64,000 nt of DNA from Cladosporium sp. IMV 00045 (lineage: Eukaryota; Ascomycota; Dothideomycetes; Cladosporiales; Cladosporiaceae): positions 18,282-82,281 of the forward strand of contig MSJI02000733.1 in the NCBI GenBank assembly GCA_001931905.2. Direction: 5' to 3'. Position numbers and translations under genes: made by a program. Under the pieces are notes generated by a model, which was given only the letters and a program-made list of their open reading frames with translations, did no database searches and was not told where the DNA came from. Shown one piece after another: positions 52,666 to 63,993 of this stretch. How positions within the stretch are numbered: the stretch's first letter is position 1; every line of letters begins with the position of its first letter.

Positions 52666-55430
52666 TCATCGATTCAAACTCAACAACCCCTCCACATACT
52701 TCCTAGCATCCACGCCAAACCCACCCAGCGCCCCTCCATTCGCACCATTATCCTCTCCATAACCTCCAGCATTACCATCACCATTCCCACCACCACTAAC
52801 CCCCCTAATCCCAAACGAACTCCACATCCCACTCCCCAACCTCCCCCCACCATTCCCACCACCACCCACACTCTTCGCCTGCACAGCCGGCTCCCCAGCC
52901 TTCCTCACCAAAACCGCCACACGATGCGTCTCTTCAACACTCGGCTTCGCCGCCACCGAAGTCGGAATCCCAAGCGTACTCTTCGCACCACCCTGCGAAT
53001 CAAGCCCCTCACTCTCCCTAGCCTTCGACCCGCTTCCCCATCACCCTGCCCAGCAGAGCCGTCCTCTGGCCGTGCATCGTCCAGCGCAACGGAAGGCGGC
53101 AGCCGCATCCAAACAACCCACCACCCGCGCGCGGTCTTGCTCGTGCGCTCGAGCGCCGTCTCGCCTTTCGGGCCCGAAGTCGCCGCCAGGCAGGCGAGGG
53201 TGCTGGCGTGCGTGTTTAGGGCTTCGAGACGGGTCCAGGGCTCGTAGGCGCCGGGGACGGGGATGGAGGGGATGGTGGAGTGGATTGTGAGACGGGCTGG
53301 GTCGTAGAGGAGGGAGAAGATCGGTGGGTCGCTGGGTGGTTGGTGGGAGGTGGCGAGGCGGTGGGAGACTGTTTCGGCGCTCGTGGAGGAGAGGAGGCGT
53401 TTGTGGATTGGTTTGATGGTGTTGTGGAGGGATTTGTAGAGACCTGTGTAATTTAGGGAGGAGGTGCGTTGTTCGAAGAGGAACGCGAACATGAAAGGGC
53501 GGTGCACGTAGATGAGCACGCGCAGGCGGTGGAAGTCTTTCGTGATGGGGTTTTCGGGGACGAGGTGGCCGGGTGAGCCGGAGGAGTCGCCGCGTGAGAG
53601 GTCTTCGTCGACTTTCTCGGCGTAGGTTTGTTGTTTGGGTGCGAGCTCGACTTGGAGGGTTCGGAGGAGAATTCTACGTCCGCCGGATTCGTCGTTAACG
53701 CTCCCTTCGGTTAGGCTTTGGTCGTCGTCGTTTTCGGGCGTTCCGGAAAGATTGCCTTTGAGACCGACGACGAAATGGCCTTGGTTCTCGGCGTTGATCT
53801 GTTGGGCGATTTTGGTGCGGAGTTCCTCGCCTTCTGGCACTGGGTCAACGTGAGATAGTCCAGGTTGGCTGTCTTCTGATATTTGCTTTGAGGTCGGCTT
53901 TTTCTTCTTGCGGCTGGTCTCAGAAGGTCTCTTAGGCGTCTTCGAAGATTCTGAAGGCGTTTGCGGTGTGTCTGGTTGTTTTTTGGAGTAAGACTTTGCC
54001 AGAGAACTGAGGCCGAAAGTCATGTACTTCATGTATTGATCTGGTATGCCCATTGTGGTTCCGTCGTCCGCCTCAGCTGTTTGCTCTTTGGTCGGTTTCT
54101 TATCAGCATTTTGTGTAGCTTTTGTCAGTGCCTGTTCAGCAGCTGACACAATGGGTGGCGGGATCCCAGGATGACTGGCGGCTTGTGGAGTTGAAGTCCC
54201 AGTGGCATGGTCGTGTGATGCAACCCGATCGTGCATCTGTGGCCTGGGGTCTTTTGGCAAGATATCCGGATCAATGGCTGGTGGACTTGCCTTGGATGCC
54301 TCAGCTTTTTGTATTCTTTGTCGAAGATCTGTTGCATCAAGTGGCTGAGATTGACTAGGCGAGCTTGACGCGTCGTTGGTGTCGGCCGCATGGGCCCGTC
54401 GCCTTCGTCTTCTTCGCTCACGGTGGGGATTGTCTCGTACACCGTAGGCGTAGTCTCCATATGCATATATCTGCTGCATCCAGTGTGTAAGGCCTCGTAG
54501 AGAATGACGGTTGACTCTGTCAAGACCAACGAAGATGACACCATCGGTAGCAGAGGGTACATTGCCACTTCCTAACCAGGGCAATACCTCGCCTTCTGAC
54601 ACCGGATTCTCTTCCTTTGTTGCAGCATCTCCAAATCTGGTCACGACCACATCGACCAGACCCTCTGTCCTCCTCGTCATGTCTTCCAACACCTCCCTCT
54701 CTCCGCTTCCCCATTCCTCTTCGCCTACTCCAACGCCCAACTCACCGCCAGCAGCGAGTTTGATAGCACCGAAAGAGTCCACCGTGGGGTTTCCATGTAG
54801 CAGCACATCCCAACTCTTTGCAAACCTCGTCCAGTATCGTTCCAGAGTGCTACAAAACTTGTCTCTAGACAATTTGACAAAAAGCTCATCCAAAGTCGGC
54901 CCATGGTGCAGCATAAATACCGAATGTGCTTGCAGTAGCTGCTGTATAAGCAAAGCAGGCGGGCTGACCTCGCGAGAAGAATACTCTAGTCCTGGCTTGA
55001 CACTCTCGTCGCCTTTGCCCGTGGTGGCAGTCGCCTGAACAGGTAACCGTGTGAGATCGATGGAAGCCAGAATCCACCAGCCATTCTCCAGCTCACGCAA
55101 GACCACTCGCGACTTCTCGGTCTCGACCGAGTCCACAGGTGTCTCGCCTTCAGAGAACGTCTTCGCGAAACCGACCATTCCTTGCGCCAGCCCAATCTGC
55201 CTCAGCCGCTCATGCTCCTCCTCCTTCTCCGCGGCCTTTCTCTTTGCCTCTGATCCAGCATCGCTGCTCTTTTCTGCGCGCCGCGCTTCGTTTGCTTTGC
55301 GCGAGTACCAGAAGACCAGTTGGTCGGCGAAGGTCTCTTCGGTTGGACCTAGTGTGGGGTTGTAGATCGCGAGGAAAGAGAGTTGGGCCGGGAGGATGGA
55401 GGAAGCATGTTGCTTGTGAGGTGCGGTCAT
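52666..55430 (-). CDS. CCZ1: CCZ1, vacuolar fusion GEF subunit, with apparent frameshift near the C-terminus
   Basis: Start at 55430 (MTAPHKQHASSILPAQLSFL); the longer in-frame N-terminus from 55631 is Pro/Ser-rich and unlike the family. The longin domain opens with LSFLAIYNPTLGPTEETFAD and QLVFWYSRKA. Later conserved pieces are ELENGWWILASIDLTRLP, YWTRFAKSWDVLLHGNP and FLFEQRTSSLNYTGLYKSLH. The C-terminal end VEETHRVAVLVRKAG to DARKYVEGLLSLNR lies in a different frame (stop 52666-52668). The main frame turns into an Arg-rich string after DGSAGQGDGEAG, so a frame change lies near 53020-53050 with no plausible intron. CCZ1 with MON1 activates the Rab7 homologue Ypt7 at late endosomes and autophagosomes. 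Confidence 0.85.
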
Positions 55431-55959
55431 GCTAGGGGAAGGGGGTAGAATGTGTCCATGAGATGGCAAGGGAGCTGACCATTGGAAGTCGAGGTCTGAT
55501 ACTTGAGGGTATGACGTGGGACTGCGTGTGAGCAGCTGCAGGGCTGACCCTGACTTTTGAGGTGTCGATCTTTGGCGATTGTGTTTTATTGAGAATGGCA
55601 TCAAGAAAATCTTTTGATCATGTCTTGTCAAGATAATGTGTCAAGCAGAGGGACGTCTTCCATGTAGATCTCGTGTTGCATCGAGTAAGTGCTACCAACA
55701 TACTTGCTTTTACCGAGCACAATTTAACATAGACAAGACCTCACGACAGTCACCGCTTCTCGAACCACTGACTATCATGGCATACTTTCTGCCGAATGAC
55801 CATACTAGTATCCTGCCGGAGCCAAGTTGTAATTTGTAGATGCATACACCATGAGGTTTATCTCTTTATTAGCTTCGTGAAATGCGTCTATGTCATGCTC
55901 AGGACGCCGTCGCTGCCTTTCGCATCATAAAGACACCTCAACACGCAAAGCACTCTCGT
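55431..55959. other. intergenic between CCZ1 and RQC1
   Basis: CCZ1 5' region and RQC1 3' end. No further gene seen. Confidence 0.5.
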
Positions 55960-58134
55960 TTACTCGTCATCGTCAGCATCCTCTACGTGCGCGCGTCTCT
56001 GTCTCTCAGCCTCGGCCACTCTCGCCGCCTGAGCAGCGCCATCAGGCGTTTGGTGCTGCGGCTGAACAACGCCATCACCACCACCGGCGTTGCCTCTACC
56101 AAAATCATCTTCCTCCCCGAGAAGGTTTGCCTGCAGCTCCATCATACGCTGAGTGCGGTGCATAATCGTCTCCTCGCTAACGCCAGACTCCTGGATTCGA
56201 CGCTCAATCTCCTCCTCTGAAGGCTGTGCTTCAGTGGCACCATCCGCGTTGGCCCCAGCTGGACTAAACCAAGGGAATAGATTGGCAAAGAAGCCGTACA
56301 AGCCTTGCAGTTCGCGGAAGTTGTCCGCCGCGGATGAGGCAGTGGCGGAGCGAGGCATTGCACCGGCTTGCTGAGGTCGAGCAGCTACTTCGTACGAGAT
56401 GTTGTTGTTCGCGGGAGGGAGCGGGTCTGACGTGGATGTGAGCTGGGCGGTGTACTCGCGAGGGATAAGTGCGATAAGCGGCGGAGTGTCCGAGAGGAGG
56501 ATCTGGCGAGCTTCGTTGAGAGTAATTTCCGAAGTATCAGGTGCAGCAGGCTGAACTTCAGGTGGAATGGCACTAGCGATCTCCACCAAGAACTCGCAGA
56601 TCTCAGGCGTATTCCAGAGGTCTTTAGCGCGGTTTGCATAGAGCTCGGCGTGAAATTTCTCTCTGTCTGTACGTGGCGATTTGCCCCAGATCGCTGGTGG
56701 AGGGTCGATGCTGAGCTCCTGCATCAGACGAGCGACGACCCAAGGGAAGCGACCAATAGCTGTGAACAGAGCCTGTTGCCCTTTGCTCTTATTGCCAGCG
56801 CGGTACTCCGCGAGACCTTGGCTCAACTGTACGTTTGCCAAGTTCTTGTGGACGTTCTTGAAGCTAGCATTACGGCTGATGTTCAGGTAGTCCAGAGACT
56901 GCTGTGAGCGGACAGCGTACTGATCCAGGACGAGCCAGATGGCATACGGGTCCTCCTCTGGGGCAAGCGACAGAAGCAGCTTCGCCCACTCGTACACTGT
57001 TCTCCATGTCGCACGCATGCTGAGGTTCTGCATGTACCTCCAGCTTGCGAGCCAAAACTCTCGGTTCTCGGGTCTGCTGAAGTCGAGTCTGGCCTTGCCT
57101 TCTGCAAGGTTTTTGGCGAACGTGCTATGTACCGCCCTACCAAGCGAGAAAAGCGCACGCTCCAGGAGATCGCCAGCAGTGGCATGGTCTCTTTCTTGCT
57201 TTGCGATTTCAGACACCTGCAGCAAAGTGCTGATATGGTAAGGGTTGTGTTGGAGCAGTACGACCAGGCGGTTGGGGTCCATGGATGCAACGCAGCTTTC
57301 AAACTGCGATTGCACATCCTGGTAGGCACGGTTGTGCACATAGCGGTATTCCACAGTTCCACCGGTGTTCTTCGAGACCACTTCCATGCCCAGGCCACCA
57401 CCTGTAGCTATCGGCCACTCTTCCTTGCCCTGGACGAGGATGTTGCGACGCAGACTGAGAGACCCGAGGCCACCAGCTCTGCCACCTTGCCCACGCTGGC
57501 CTCTCAGCGCTTGCGCAAGACCGACCTGCTGTACTCTCCTCTGTTGCCTCCTGTTGCCTCCAACGTTGCCCGGTGCACCCTGACCTTCGTCGTCGTCTCC
57601 TTGATCCAGGGCAGCGCGACCGAAAAGTCGTCGCATTTCGTTCTGTGCGTGCAAATGATGTGTATCGATGGCAAGCAGCTTTGAGCTCTCATTAACCGCC
57701 TCATTGGTACCAGCAGTAGTCTGGCCAGCCGCGTTTCCTGAAGTCGAAAGCTGCTTGAGCGCAGCATCAATCTCGTCCATGGGCTCTTCACTCTTCTCAT
57801 TGCCTTGCTTTGCCGGAGTTCCAGGAGTTGCACCGCCGCTTTTTCCCTTCGCCTTCTTCTTCTTTTTCTTCTTAGAGGGCGCTTTTGTCGGTGCTGCTTG
57901 TATGGGTTCCTCGTCGACAGCGACCCCTCCGTCATCTTCCGGCTCTTGCGTCTCGTCTTCGTCGTCGTCATCCTGCTCCTCCTGGCCTAGCATTTCGAAG
58001 ATGCTCTTCTTTGCAGGTGCCGCAACAGGCTCATCTTCTTCCTCGTCTTCCTCTTCTTCCTGTTGCTGTAGCTTCTCGAGCTGCTGTTGCTCTTCGCGCT
58101 CGCGCTGCGCTTTGCGTAAAGCGCGCGATGACAT
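55960..58134 (-). CDS. RQC1: RQC1/TCF25-family ribosome quality control protein
   Basis: I choose MSSRALRKAQREREEQQQLE (58134) as start; the longer frame to 58326 gives an unlikely N-terminus. 724 residues. The N-terminal 200 are acidic and Lys-rich with SIFEMLGQEEQDD, followed by a basic RNA/ribosome-binding type region (GGNRRQQRRVQQVGLAQALR). The TCF25 core has NPYHISTLLQVSEIAKQERD, DLLERALFSLGRAVHSTFA, FWLASWRYMQNLSMRATWRT and DPYAIWLVLDQYAVRSQQSL. The protein acts with the Ltn1 ubiquitin ligase and Cdc48 on stalled 60S-nascent chain complexes. Intact single exon. Confidence 0.93.
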   Translation of the reverse strand: MSSRALRKAQREREEQQQLEKLQQQEEEEDEEEDEPVAAPAKKSIFEMLGQEEQDDDDEDETQEPEDDGGVAVDEEPIQAAPTKAPSKKKKKKKAKGKSGGATPGTPAKQGNEKSEEPMDEIDAALKQLSTSGNAAGQTTAGTNEAVNESSKLLAIDTHHLHAQNEMRRLFGRAALDQGDDDEGQGAPGNVGGNRRQQRRVQQVGLAQALRGQRGQGGRAGGLGSLSLRRNILVQGKEEWPIATGGGLGMEVVSKNTGGTVEYRYVHNRAYQDVQSQFESCVASMDPNRLVVLLQHNPYHISTLLQVSEIAKQERDHATAGDLLERALFSLGRAVHSTFAKNLAEGKARLDFSRPENREFWLASWRYMQNLSMRATWRTVYEWAKLLLSLAPEEDPYAIWLVLDQYAVRSQQSLDYLNISRNASFKNVHKNLANVQLSQGLAEYRAGNKSKGQQALFTAIGRFPWVVARLMQELSIDPPPAIWGKSPRTDREKFHAELYANRAKDLWNTPEICEFLVEIASAIPPEVQPAAPDTSEITLNEARQILLSDTPPLIALIPREYTAQLTSTSDPLPPANNNISYEVAARPQQAGAMPRSATASSAADNFRELQGLYGFFANLFPWFSPAGANADGATEAQPSEEEIERRIQESGVSEETIMHRTQRMMELQANLLGEEDDFGRGNAGGGDGVVQPQHQTPDGAAQAARVAEAERQRRAHVEDADDDE

Positions 58135-58960
58135 CGTCGAAGTCCGAGTTCCTTGTTGCTCGTCTACTTCGAAGAACACTCTGAGAGAGAGTGTCGAAAG
58201 AGCACTAGTGTTTGCAAAATCCACCTTTGCCAGTCGTAAGCAAATAGGTAGAAACAAGTAATGCTTTAGGAAACAAAAAGCCGGCGACGATGACGTCGAA
58301 GAGTGATGAAATTCACAGAGGGGCAATTGAACTTCACTTGAAGCAAGTGAAGTGAAAATAGGGTTAGGGTTGGGGTTTGCACGCGGCGTTCGAATACGAA
58401 AACACCTGAATTTCCACCGGAAAATAGAAAGTAATGTATTCGCTGTCTTCGTTCGTCAAAGAACCATATCAAAAGAACTCACAACACTCATCCTCGTCTT
58501 CCCCTTTCCACTTCAGGTGCGAAGAAATTCTACCATCAGACAATACTAGATGCCTTCACCCACAGAGATCCAACACACATACTCGCCCAATACTTTCCAA
58601 GATGCACATTAACTTGGAATCATTTCGACGATTATCTGATGCCTCAACAACACAATGCACGCAAAGACAACACATACCACAAAAAACGAGCAAAACATCA
58701 GACACTCAAGACAAGGGCTCGGCGAAATGATTCACGAAACATATGTGGCTTACGCCTCACATGTACAGCTGCAGCATCCATACTAGCTCGCAATTAGCTC
58801 GATTCGGAATAGATTTCCTTTTCGCCACGTCTTAAGACGGGATCTCGTTCCTTCAGATTCGGTCTCACCGAGTTCCTGTCAACACCGTAAACGCATCGAG
58901 ACGGGATAAAGGCAGCCCGTGGCTCGCTGCCCTGATCCATGTCGAGCCAGCCTTCAAATC
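58135..58960. other. intergenic upstream of RQC1 and NLR relic
   Basis: RQC1 promoter and unassigned DNA. Apart from the palindrome and telobox nothing is recognised. Confidence 0.45.
58331..58376. promoter_or_regulatory. palindrome and telobox-like element upstream of RQC1
   Basis: A perfect 10-bp inverted repeat with a 3-base loop (ACTTCACTTG-AAG-CAAGTGAAGT, 58331-58353) is followed at 58361-58376 by GGGTTAGGGTTGGGG, read on the RQC1 strand as CCCCAACCCTAACCC. AACCCTAA teloboxes occur in promoters of ribosome-related fungal and plant genes. About 200 bp upstream of the RQC1 start. Confidence 0.5.
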
Positions 58961-61596
58961 AATTTGCACATATTACGGCGCAAGGCTAAAGTCGTCAGAA
59001 TAACGGCCACGTCTACATCGAACAGCAGAACAACTACCAACACCCAGATGCAACAAAAGGCCAAAATGCGACCGTCCCAGATCTCAGCTTACGAGACGCA
59101 CTCGCCTTTCGGCGCATGGACTTTTGCTCTGCATCCGTGACCACTGCGTTCCCAAACACATGTCAGTGGCTCTTCGGCGATGGATAGATGCAGACATGCA
59201 AGAGAAACATCACGGCTTACCCTGGATCAAAGGAAACCCTGGAGCCGGCAAATCAACAATCATGAAGTGCGCTGCCAGGCACGCCAGCGAATCACATACG
59301 GATCAAAGAGTCTTGTCTTTCTTCTTCAATGCCCGAGGAGAATACTTGGAGAAGTCCATTCAGGGCATGTATCGTGCACTGCTACATCAGGTGGCCAGTG
59401 AATTCCCTGCATCGCAAGAACCCATACCGACTACAAGACTTCTGGAGTACAGAGAGCATGGCTGGCCAATTGAACTGATGAAAGATCTCTTTCGCACTGT
59501 GATGCACCACCTGGGACGGATTGTGTCCTTGGTCTGCTTCATTGATGCCCTTGACGAAGGCACCGAAGACGACATACGCGATGTCGTTCACTTTCTCCAA
59601 GAACTCGGAAACACAGCTCATTCCGAGAGCATTCAGTTTCGGGTGTGTTTTGCTAGTCGCCACTACCCCCGAATATCGGTCAAGAACTGTGAGGAGCTTG
59701 TGCTGGACGGGCAACGTGGTCACCAAGACGACATCACAGAATACGTACGACACAATTTGAGCATCGAGGAACAGCAACTCACGGAACACTTGGCTTCGCA
59801 GATCAGAGAAAAGTCGCTCGGCGTGTTCCTTTGGGTAGTCCTGGCGGTGGCCATGCTCAACAAGGAATGCGATCAAGGGAACTTTGACCGACTTGAGGCC
59901 CAGCTGCATGCAGTTCCAGCAGACCTACGAGCCTTACTCGATGACATCGTCACAAAGGGTTCGCAAGACAAAAGGCTGTTGAATGCCGCACAATGGGTTC
60001 TATTCTCTCCTGAACCACTGGACGATGAACAAGTCTACTTCGCCATCAAGACCAGCATTGGAGAGCTCTCCGCTGCTCAAACTGCATGGGACCGAGGCCT
60101 GATCACCGAGAGCGCCATCGAAAGATTCGTGCTTGATAGTACGAAGGGCCTCATTGAGATTAGGCACGGAAGAGCCCAGTTCATTCACGAGTCTGTGAGA
60201 CAATATTTCTCAGAATTTGGCCTACGGCGACTGGATCCAGACATGGATGAAGGTTTCGAAGCCGCCAGCCACGAAAGGCTCGCTCATCGGTGTCAGACGT
60301 ATCTTCGACATGTTCCAATAGACGCCTCGCTTTTTGTGAACGAGGAACCCGGCCACGAATCGAAGAAGCTACGCCAAGCAATTAGAAGTTTCCCAGTGCT
60401 GTCCTTTCCATTCACGAAACAGGCAATGACAGGATCTTTTTACCATGCAGAGACGGCATCAGCAAGGGGTCGTCGCCAAGATGCTTTTCTTATGGGGCTC
60501 CCATCAGAGCAATGGATTTTGTTGGCGTGGACGTGGGATGCGCTCTTTGAGGAGCGGCGAACTTGGACGCTTCACCCGTTGGGAGTAACCTTGCTGCATC
60601 TCCTGACAATCCTCGGCTACGTGTGTCTAGTCAAAGATGAGCTGGAGGATTACGCACTTCGGCCAGCCCAGGAAAAGGAGGACTACATCAATGCCGATTG
60701 CCATCTAGGATCATCGCTTGACCTTGCATTCCAGAAAGAACACTGGGAACTTCATGAGCTTCTGCTACGTAATGGCGCCAAACTAGATTCTCAATATCGG
60801 CTGTGGGAGCTTGACTTGGCTGCCGCTATGCAACAGCAGAACACAGATACCTTTCGACTACTGCTCGAGCACCGAACCACTCTCAATGCCCACTCTTCCC
60901 GGATCGGTTTGTTCTTGATCAGGTTGCTTCATGAGGCCTTGCTCAGTGGTCACCATGATGTTGTCCGACTGCTACTTGATCATGGCGTGAAATCCATGAA
61001 ACTGTTTGGCTAGGACGCGCCTTGCGAGGTGCGATCTCCACAGGGCACCATGACATCGTCAGATTCTCGCTTGAGCATGAAAATTATTCGCGTTCCATCT
61101 ACTGGATAATCAAAGATGCGCTGACTGACGCTATCAGGAAGACCACGAGGGCATCTTACGAACTCTGCTTCAGTATAGGAGGGGAAGACCATTCTATTTT
61201 CATTGGACTCCTCTCTTTGGCGCCGCAAGTCTAGGGCGCACGGAAATGGTCAAAATCCAGCTTGAACATGGAGAAGACGTTAATGCTACGGACATGCACG
61301 GCGACCGTGCATTGATCAAAGCTATGCGTGACGGCCACACGGATACCTTTGAGCTCTTGCTCAAGCATGGAGCTAATGCGAACACCTCAGATGGATTCTC
61401 GCAGTCAATATTGCAATTAGCGATAGAAGCGAGAAAGGGTCACCGCTTTGTTCAGCTACTACTCGAGCATGGCGCTGACCCGTATCGATCGATGGGAGAT
61501 TTCGGCAACGCGTTGGAATATGCGGAGGTCATGGGTCAAGAGGATGTCAAACACATACTTCATGCACATGTTGCCAATCATAAGCCTTCGAGATAG
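58961..61596 (+). pseudogene. NACHT-ankyrin NLR (STAND) pseudogene
   Basis: The N-terminal motif FAHITAQG, a TAA stop at 58988-58990, then SRQNNGHVYIEQQNNY and LSLRDALAFRRMDF run in frame 3 and end at a stop before the P-loop. The main frame (59124-61013) starts RRWIDADMQEKHHGLPWIKG and has Walker A GNPGAGKST, Walker B LVCFIDALDEGTEDD, CFASRHYPRI, the C-terminal NACHT region and the first ankyrin-like repeats. Its stop at 61011-61013 is followed in other frames by ALRGAISTGHHDIVRF (to 61234) and TPLFGAASLGRTEMVK...LLEHGADPYRSMGDFG (to 61596). At least three frame changes and one stop break it. Intact members are cytosolic sensors in fungal self/non-self recognition and regulated cell death. 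Confidence 0.8.
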
Positions 61597-62139
61597 GGGC
61601 TCGTGGGTGAAGCTTCTTTAGGTCAAAATACGATCTTTCTGCAATATATCATTGCTTCGTCAATTCACGAGAGGAAACGCTAGACTTGCACCAGAGCCGA
61701 CAAAACCTTGAGAATAAGCTCATCGTGCCGTGTTATTAAGGTCCTCCGGGAAGCCTTGGTTTCGATGTTGATCGGTCCAACTATGAAGGCGTGCTTCATA
61801 AGAACACGCAATTCACGTGGACGTGCGATCGAAAATGATTGCAGCCTTACGATCATGACATGGACGGCTAAAGTGATATCTAACATATGTCGCCGCCACC
61901 CATTCCAAAATGCGCGTGAACCAGTAACCTAGAGAGCGAGAGATATGCTTGATGTATCATCCATATTCCTTTACGCATCGCGAACAAATGGCGAGCGGAG
62001 GTTGTAAAGTATAAGTACAGAACTCTTGCTGCCACTGATTGAGCAGCAGCGAGCACTAGGCCGTGGAAAACACCCGAACTCCAACGCTGTGCGAATAAAC
62101 CCGAAATACCAGATCACTTCAACAAAACAAACGAAACCT
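61597..62139. other. intergenic between NLR relic and PP2C
   Basis: AT-rich, convergent ends. No gene, though it may hold further decayed ankyrin sequence. Confidence 0.45.
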
Positions 62140-63993
62140 TTAAAGCTTGGCCTTAATGCCCTCGACGCCGTTCGAGGTGCCGTTGGAAGCAGTAGCGGAA
62201 GCCTCCTTGTTCAGCTCAACGCTACCTGTGCTTTCGCCATCGCCGAAGAAGATGACCTGAACTGTGAGATCGTCTCTGTAGCGGCGGCTGTAAGGCGAGG
62301 GAAGGGTTAGAAGCGCGGAGATCATGTCCTTGTCCTTTCCGCCGAGGGCGTTACGGACCAAGTGAGTGGCCGCGTTCTTATCTTCGACGACAAAGCGGTC
62401 GTCCTTGCCAGACTCAACGCCCCATTGCTGTTGTCTGATGGGTGCGCGTTGGCCACCGTTGGCGCCGTCGTCTTGGTGGTCCACGGGGAGAGAAGCCTTC
62501 TGTGAAGAGAACCAGGACTGCAGCCAGCTGCTTGCGGTAGAGGTACTGGTCTTACTGGCAGAAGCTTGCCTTTCCAGCCACTGACCAACGAGGCCGACAA
62601 CTTCTTCGTTGGAAAGCATCTCCCAAAGACCATCGGTAGCCAAGACAACAAAGTCACCCTTCGTCGGGTCGACCTTAGTGGTCGTGACCACGGGCTCAGA
62701 AGTGACGTAAGGAGGTGTCTTGAGATGCTTCGAGGGCGTGCGACCAAAGAATGACCTCTTCATCTTGTCCTGGGTCTCCTTGGTCCACTTGTAGACGGCA
62801 TCGCCAAAAGCACGGCTGGGTTCGAGCCCACCCAAGATGCGGCCGTTCATAGTGACATAGGGTTCGTTAGGGTGCTCTGCACGCAGACGTGCGTCTTCCG
62901 ACGGAGTGCCACCAGTCTGGTCTTGGGAAAGAGCGGTCGCAGTCCATTTGCCACTTGAGCCCCTGCGACCCAGAACAGCACGGCTGTCACCAGTGCAGGC
63001 GACACGGAGTTCCTTGGATCGGCTGTCGTAGAAGCTGAGCAATGCGCATGAACCGGAAAGGGCTGGTGCGAGAAGCTCAGCAGCGACGCGTTTGGATTGG
63101 GCCTTGAGAACCTTCTGCACTGAGTCGTGAACGATTTCATGATCAAGCTTGACGAAACCGCTCTTAATCGCAGCATCCACAGAGTCGGCAGTCGGGTAGG
63201 TAAGACTCGGGTCCTGAAGAGCAGCTTTGTAGGTCGTGTTCAATTCGCGTGCCACATATGAAACGAGTGTCTCGCGAAGCTTCGCAGAAGTGGTCCATCC
63301 AGCGTGGCCGTCAAAGACACCCCAAAACATCCAGTCAGAGCTTGTCTTACCGGGCTCGGCAGCGGCGGTGGAGTCGGGAACCTCCACAATCTTCTCGACA
63401 TGGTCGTCCTCGATGGGGTCATTGCTGGGAATCTGAACGACATCATATCGCACGACGCCCTCGCCTCTGTTTACAAGATAGCTCTCCTCGTTCCTCCTCA
63501 ATTTGGCAGCAGCTTGCTCCGGGGTCAACATCTCGAGAACCTTCCTCCCTGAACTGTCTGTCTCTTTGCTGATAGGTACGTCTGCCGGAATCTGAGCAGT
63601 GAACAGTTGACCTTGCTCAACGATAAGCGCTTTCCGGACAGCCTCGGGCACCTGGTTCGCCTCCAACCCATCGACAGGCGACGAAGAAGAAGTGGCGTAT
63701 GCCGCAGACGGAGTGCTCGAGTATGATCTAGCCTGGCTTCCTGTAAATCCGGTAGACGTGGGAGCGACGTCTGCGCTCGTGTTTCCAGCGTTGTTTTGAT
63801 ATGCGTAGTAGATCGCGCCGGCTCCCACGCCCAGCGCGAGAGGTGCTGAAAGGCGACGGAACTGCATCGACGAGTGTAGCGGGCGAATGTTTCGGGAAGT
63901 TATAGATCGCTGAAAGGAGACATGGTTGTTCGGCCCAGAGATGCGGAGAGCCTTGAGTGCCTTGCGCGGAGTCGGTCGACGGAACGTGCGCAA
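62140..63993 (-). CDS. PTC5: mitochondrial PP2C phosphatase, PTC5-like (pyruvate dehydrogenase phosphatase)
   Basis: 617 codons from 63993; a start beyond the window edge cannot be excluded. An Arg/Lys/Ser-rich N-terminus (RRPTPRKALKALRISG) fits a mitochondrial targeting signal, followed by one membrane segment (LALGVGAGAIYYAY). The PP2C domain has WMFWGVFDGHAGW with the metal-binding Asp, LSGSCALLSFY, VACTGDSRAVLGRRG, GGLEPSRAFGDAVYKW, VVLATDGLWEMLSNEEVV and the late YRDDLTVQVIFFG. Yeast Ptc5 dephosphorylates and reactivates pyruvate dehydrogenase E1-alpha in mitochondria. The insertion between the last two motifs (Ser/Gln-rich) is longer than in yeast. Intact. Confidence 0.9.
   Translation of the reverse strand: MRTFRRPTPRKALKALRISGPNNHVSFQRSITSRNIRPLHSSMQFRRLSAPLALGVGAGAIYYAYQNNAGNTSADVAPTSTGFTGSQARSYSSTPSAAYATSSSSPVDGLEANQVPEAVRKALIVEQGQLFTAQIPADVPISKETDSSGRKVLEMLTPEQAAAKLRRNEESYLVNRGEGVVRYDVVQIPSNDPIEDDHVEKIVEVPDSTAAAEPGKTSSDWMFWGVFDGHAGWTTSAKLRETLVSYVARELNTTYKAALQDPSLTYPTADSVDAAIKSGFVKLDHEIVHDSVQKVLKAQSKRVAAELLAPALSGSCALLSFYDSRSKELRVACTGDSRAVLGRRGSSGKWTATALSQDQTGGTPSEDARLRAEHPNEPYVTMNGRILGGLEPSRAFGDAVYKWTKETQDKMKRSFFGRTPSKHLKTPPYVTSEPVVTTTKVDPTKGDFVVLATDGLWEMLSNEEVVGLVGQWLERQASASKTSTSTASSWLQSWFSSQKASLPVDHQDDGANGGQRAPIRQQQWGVESGKDDRFVVEDKNAATHLVRNALGGKDKDMISALLTLPSPYSRRYRDDLTVQVIFFGDGESTGSVELNKEASATASNGTSNGVEGIKAKL

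Noticed and set aside
62815..62840. GGTTCGAGCCC resembling a tRNA T-loop
   Set aside because: It lies in the PP2C coding sequence and no acceptor stem or anticodon arm surrounds it. No tRNA was found in the window.
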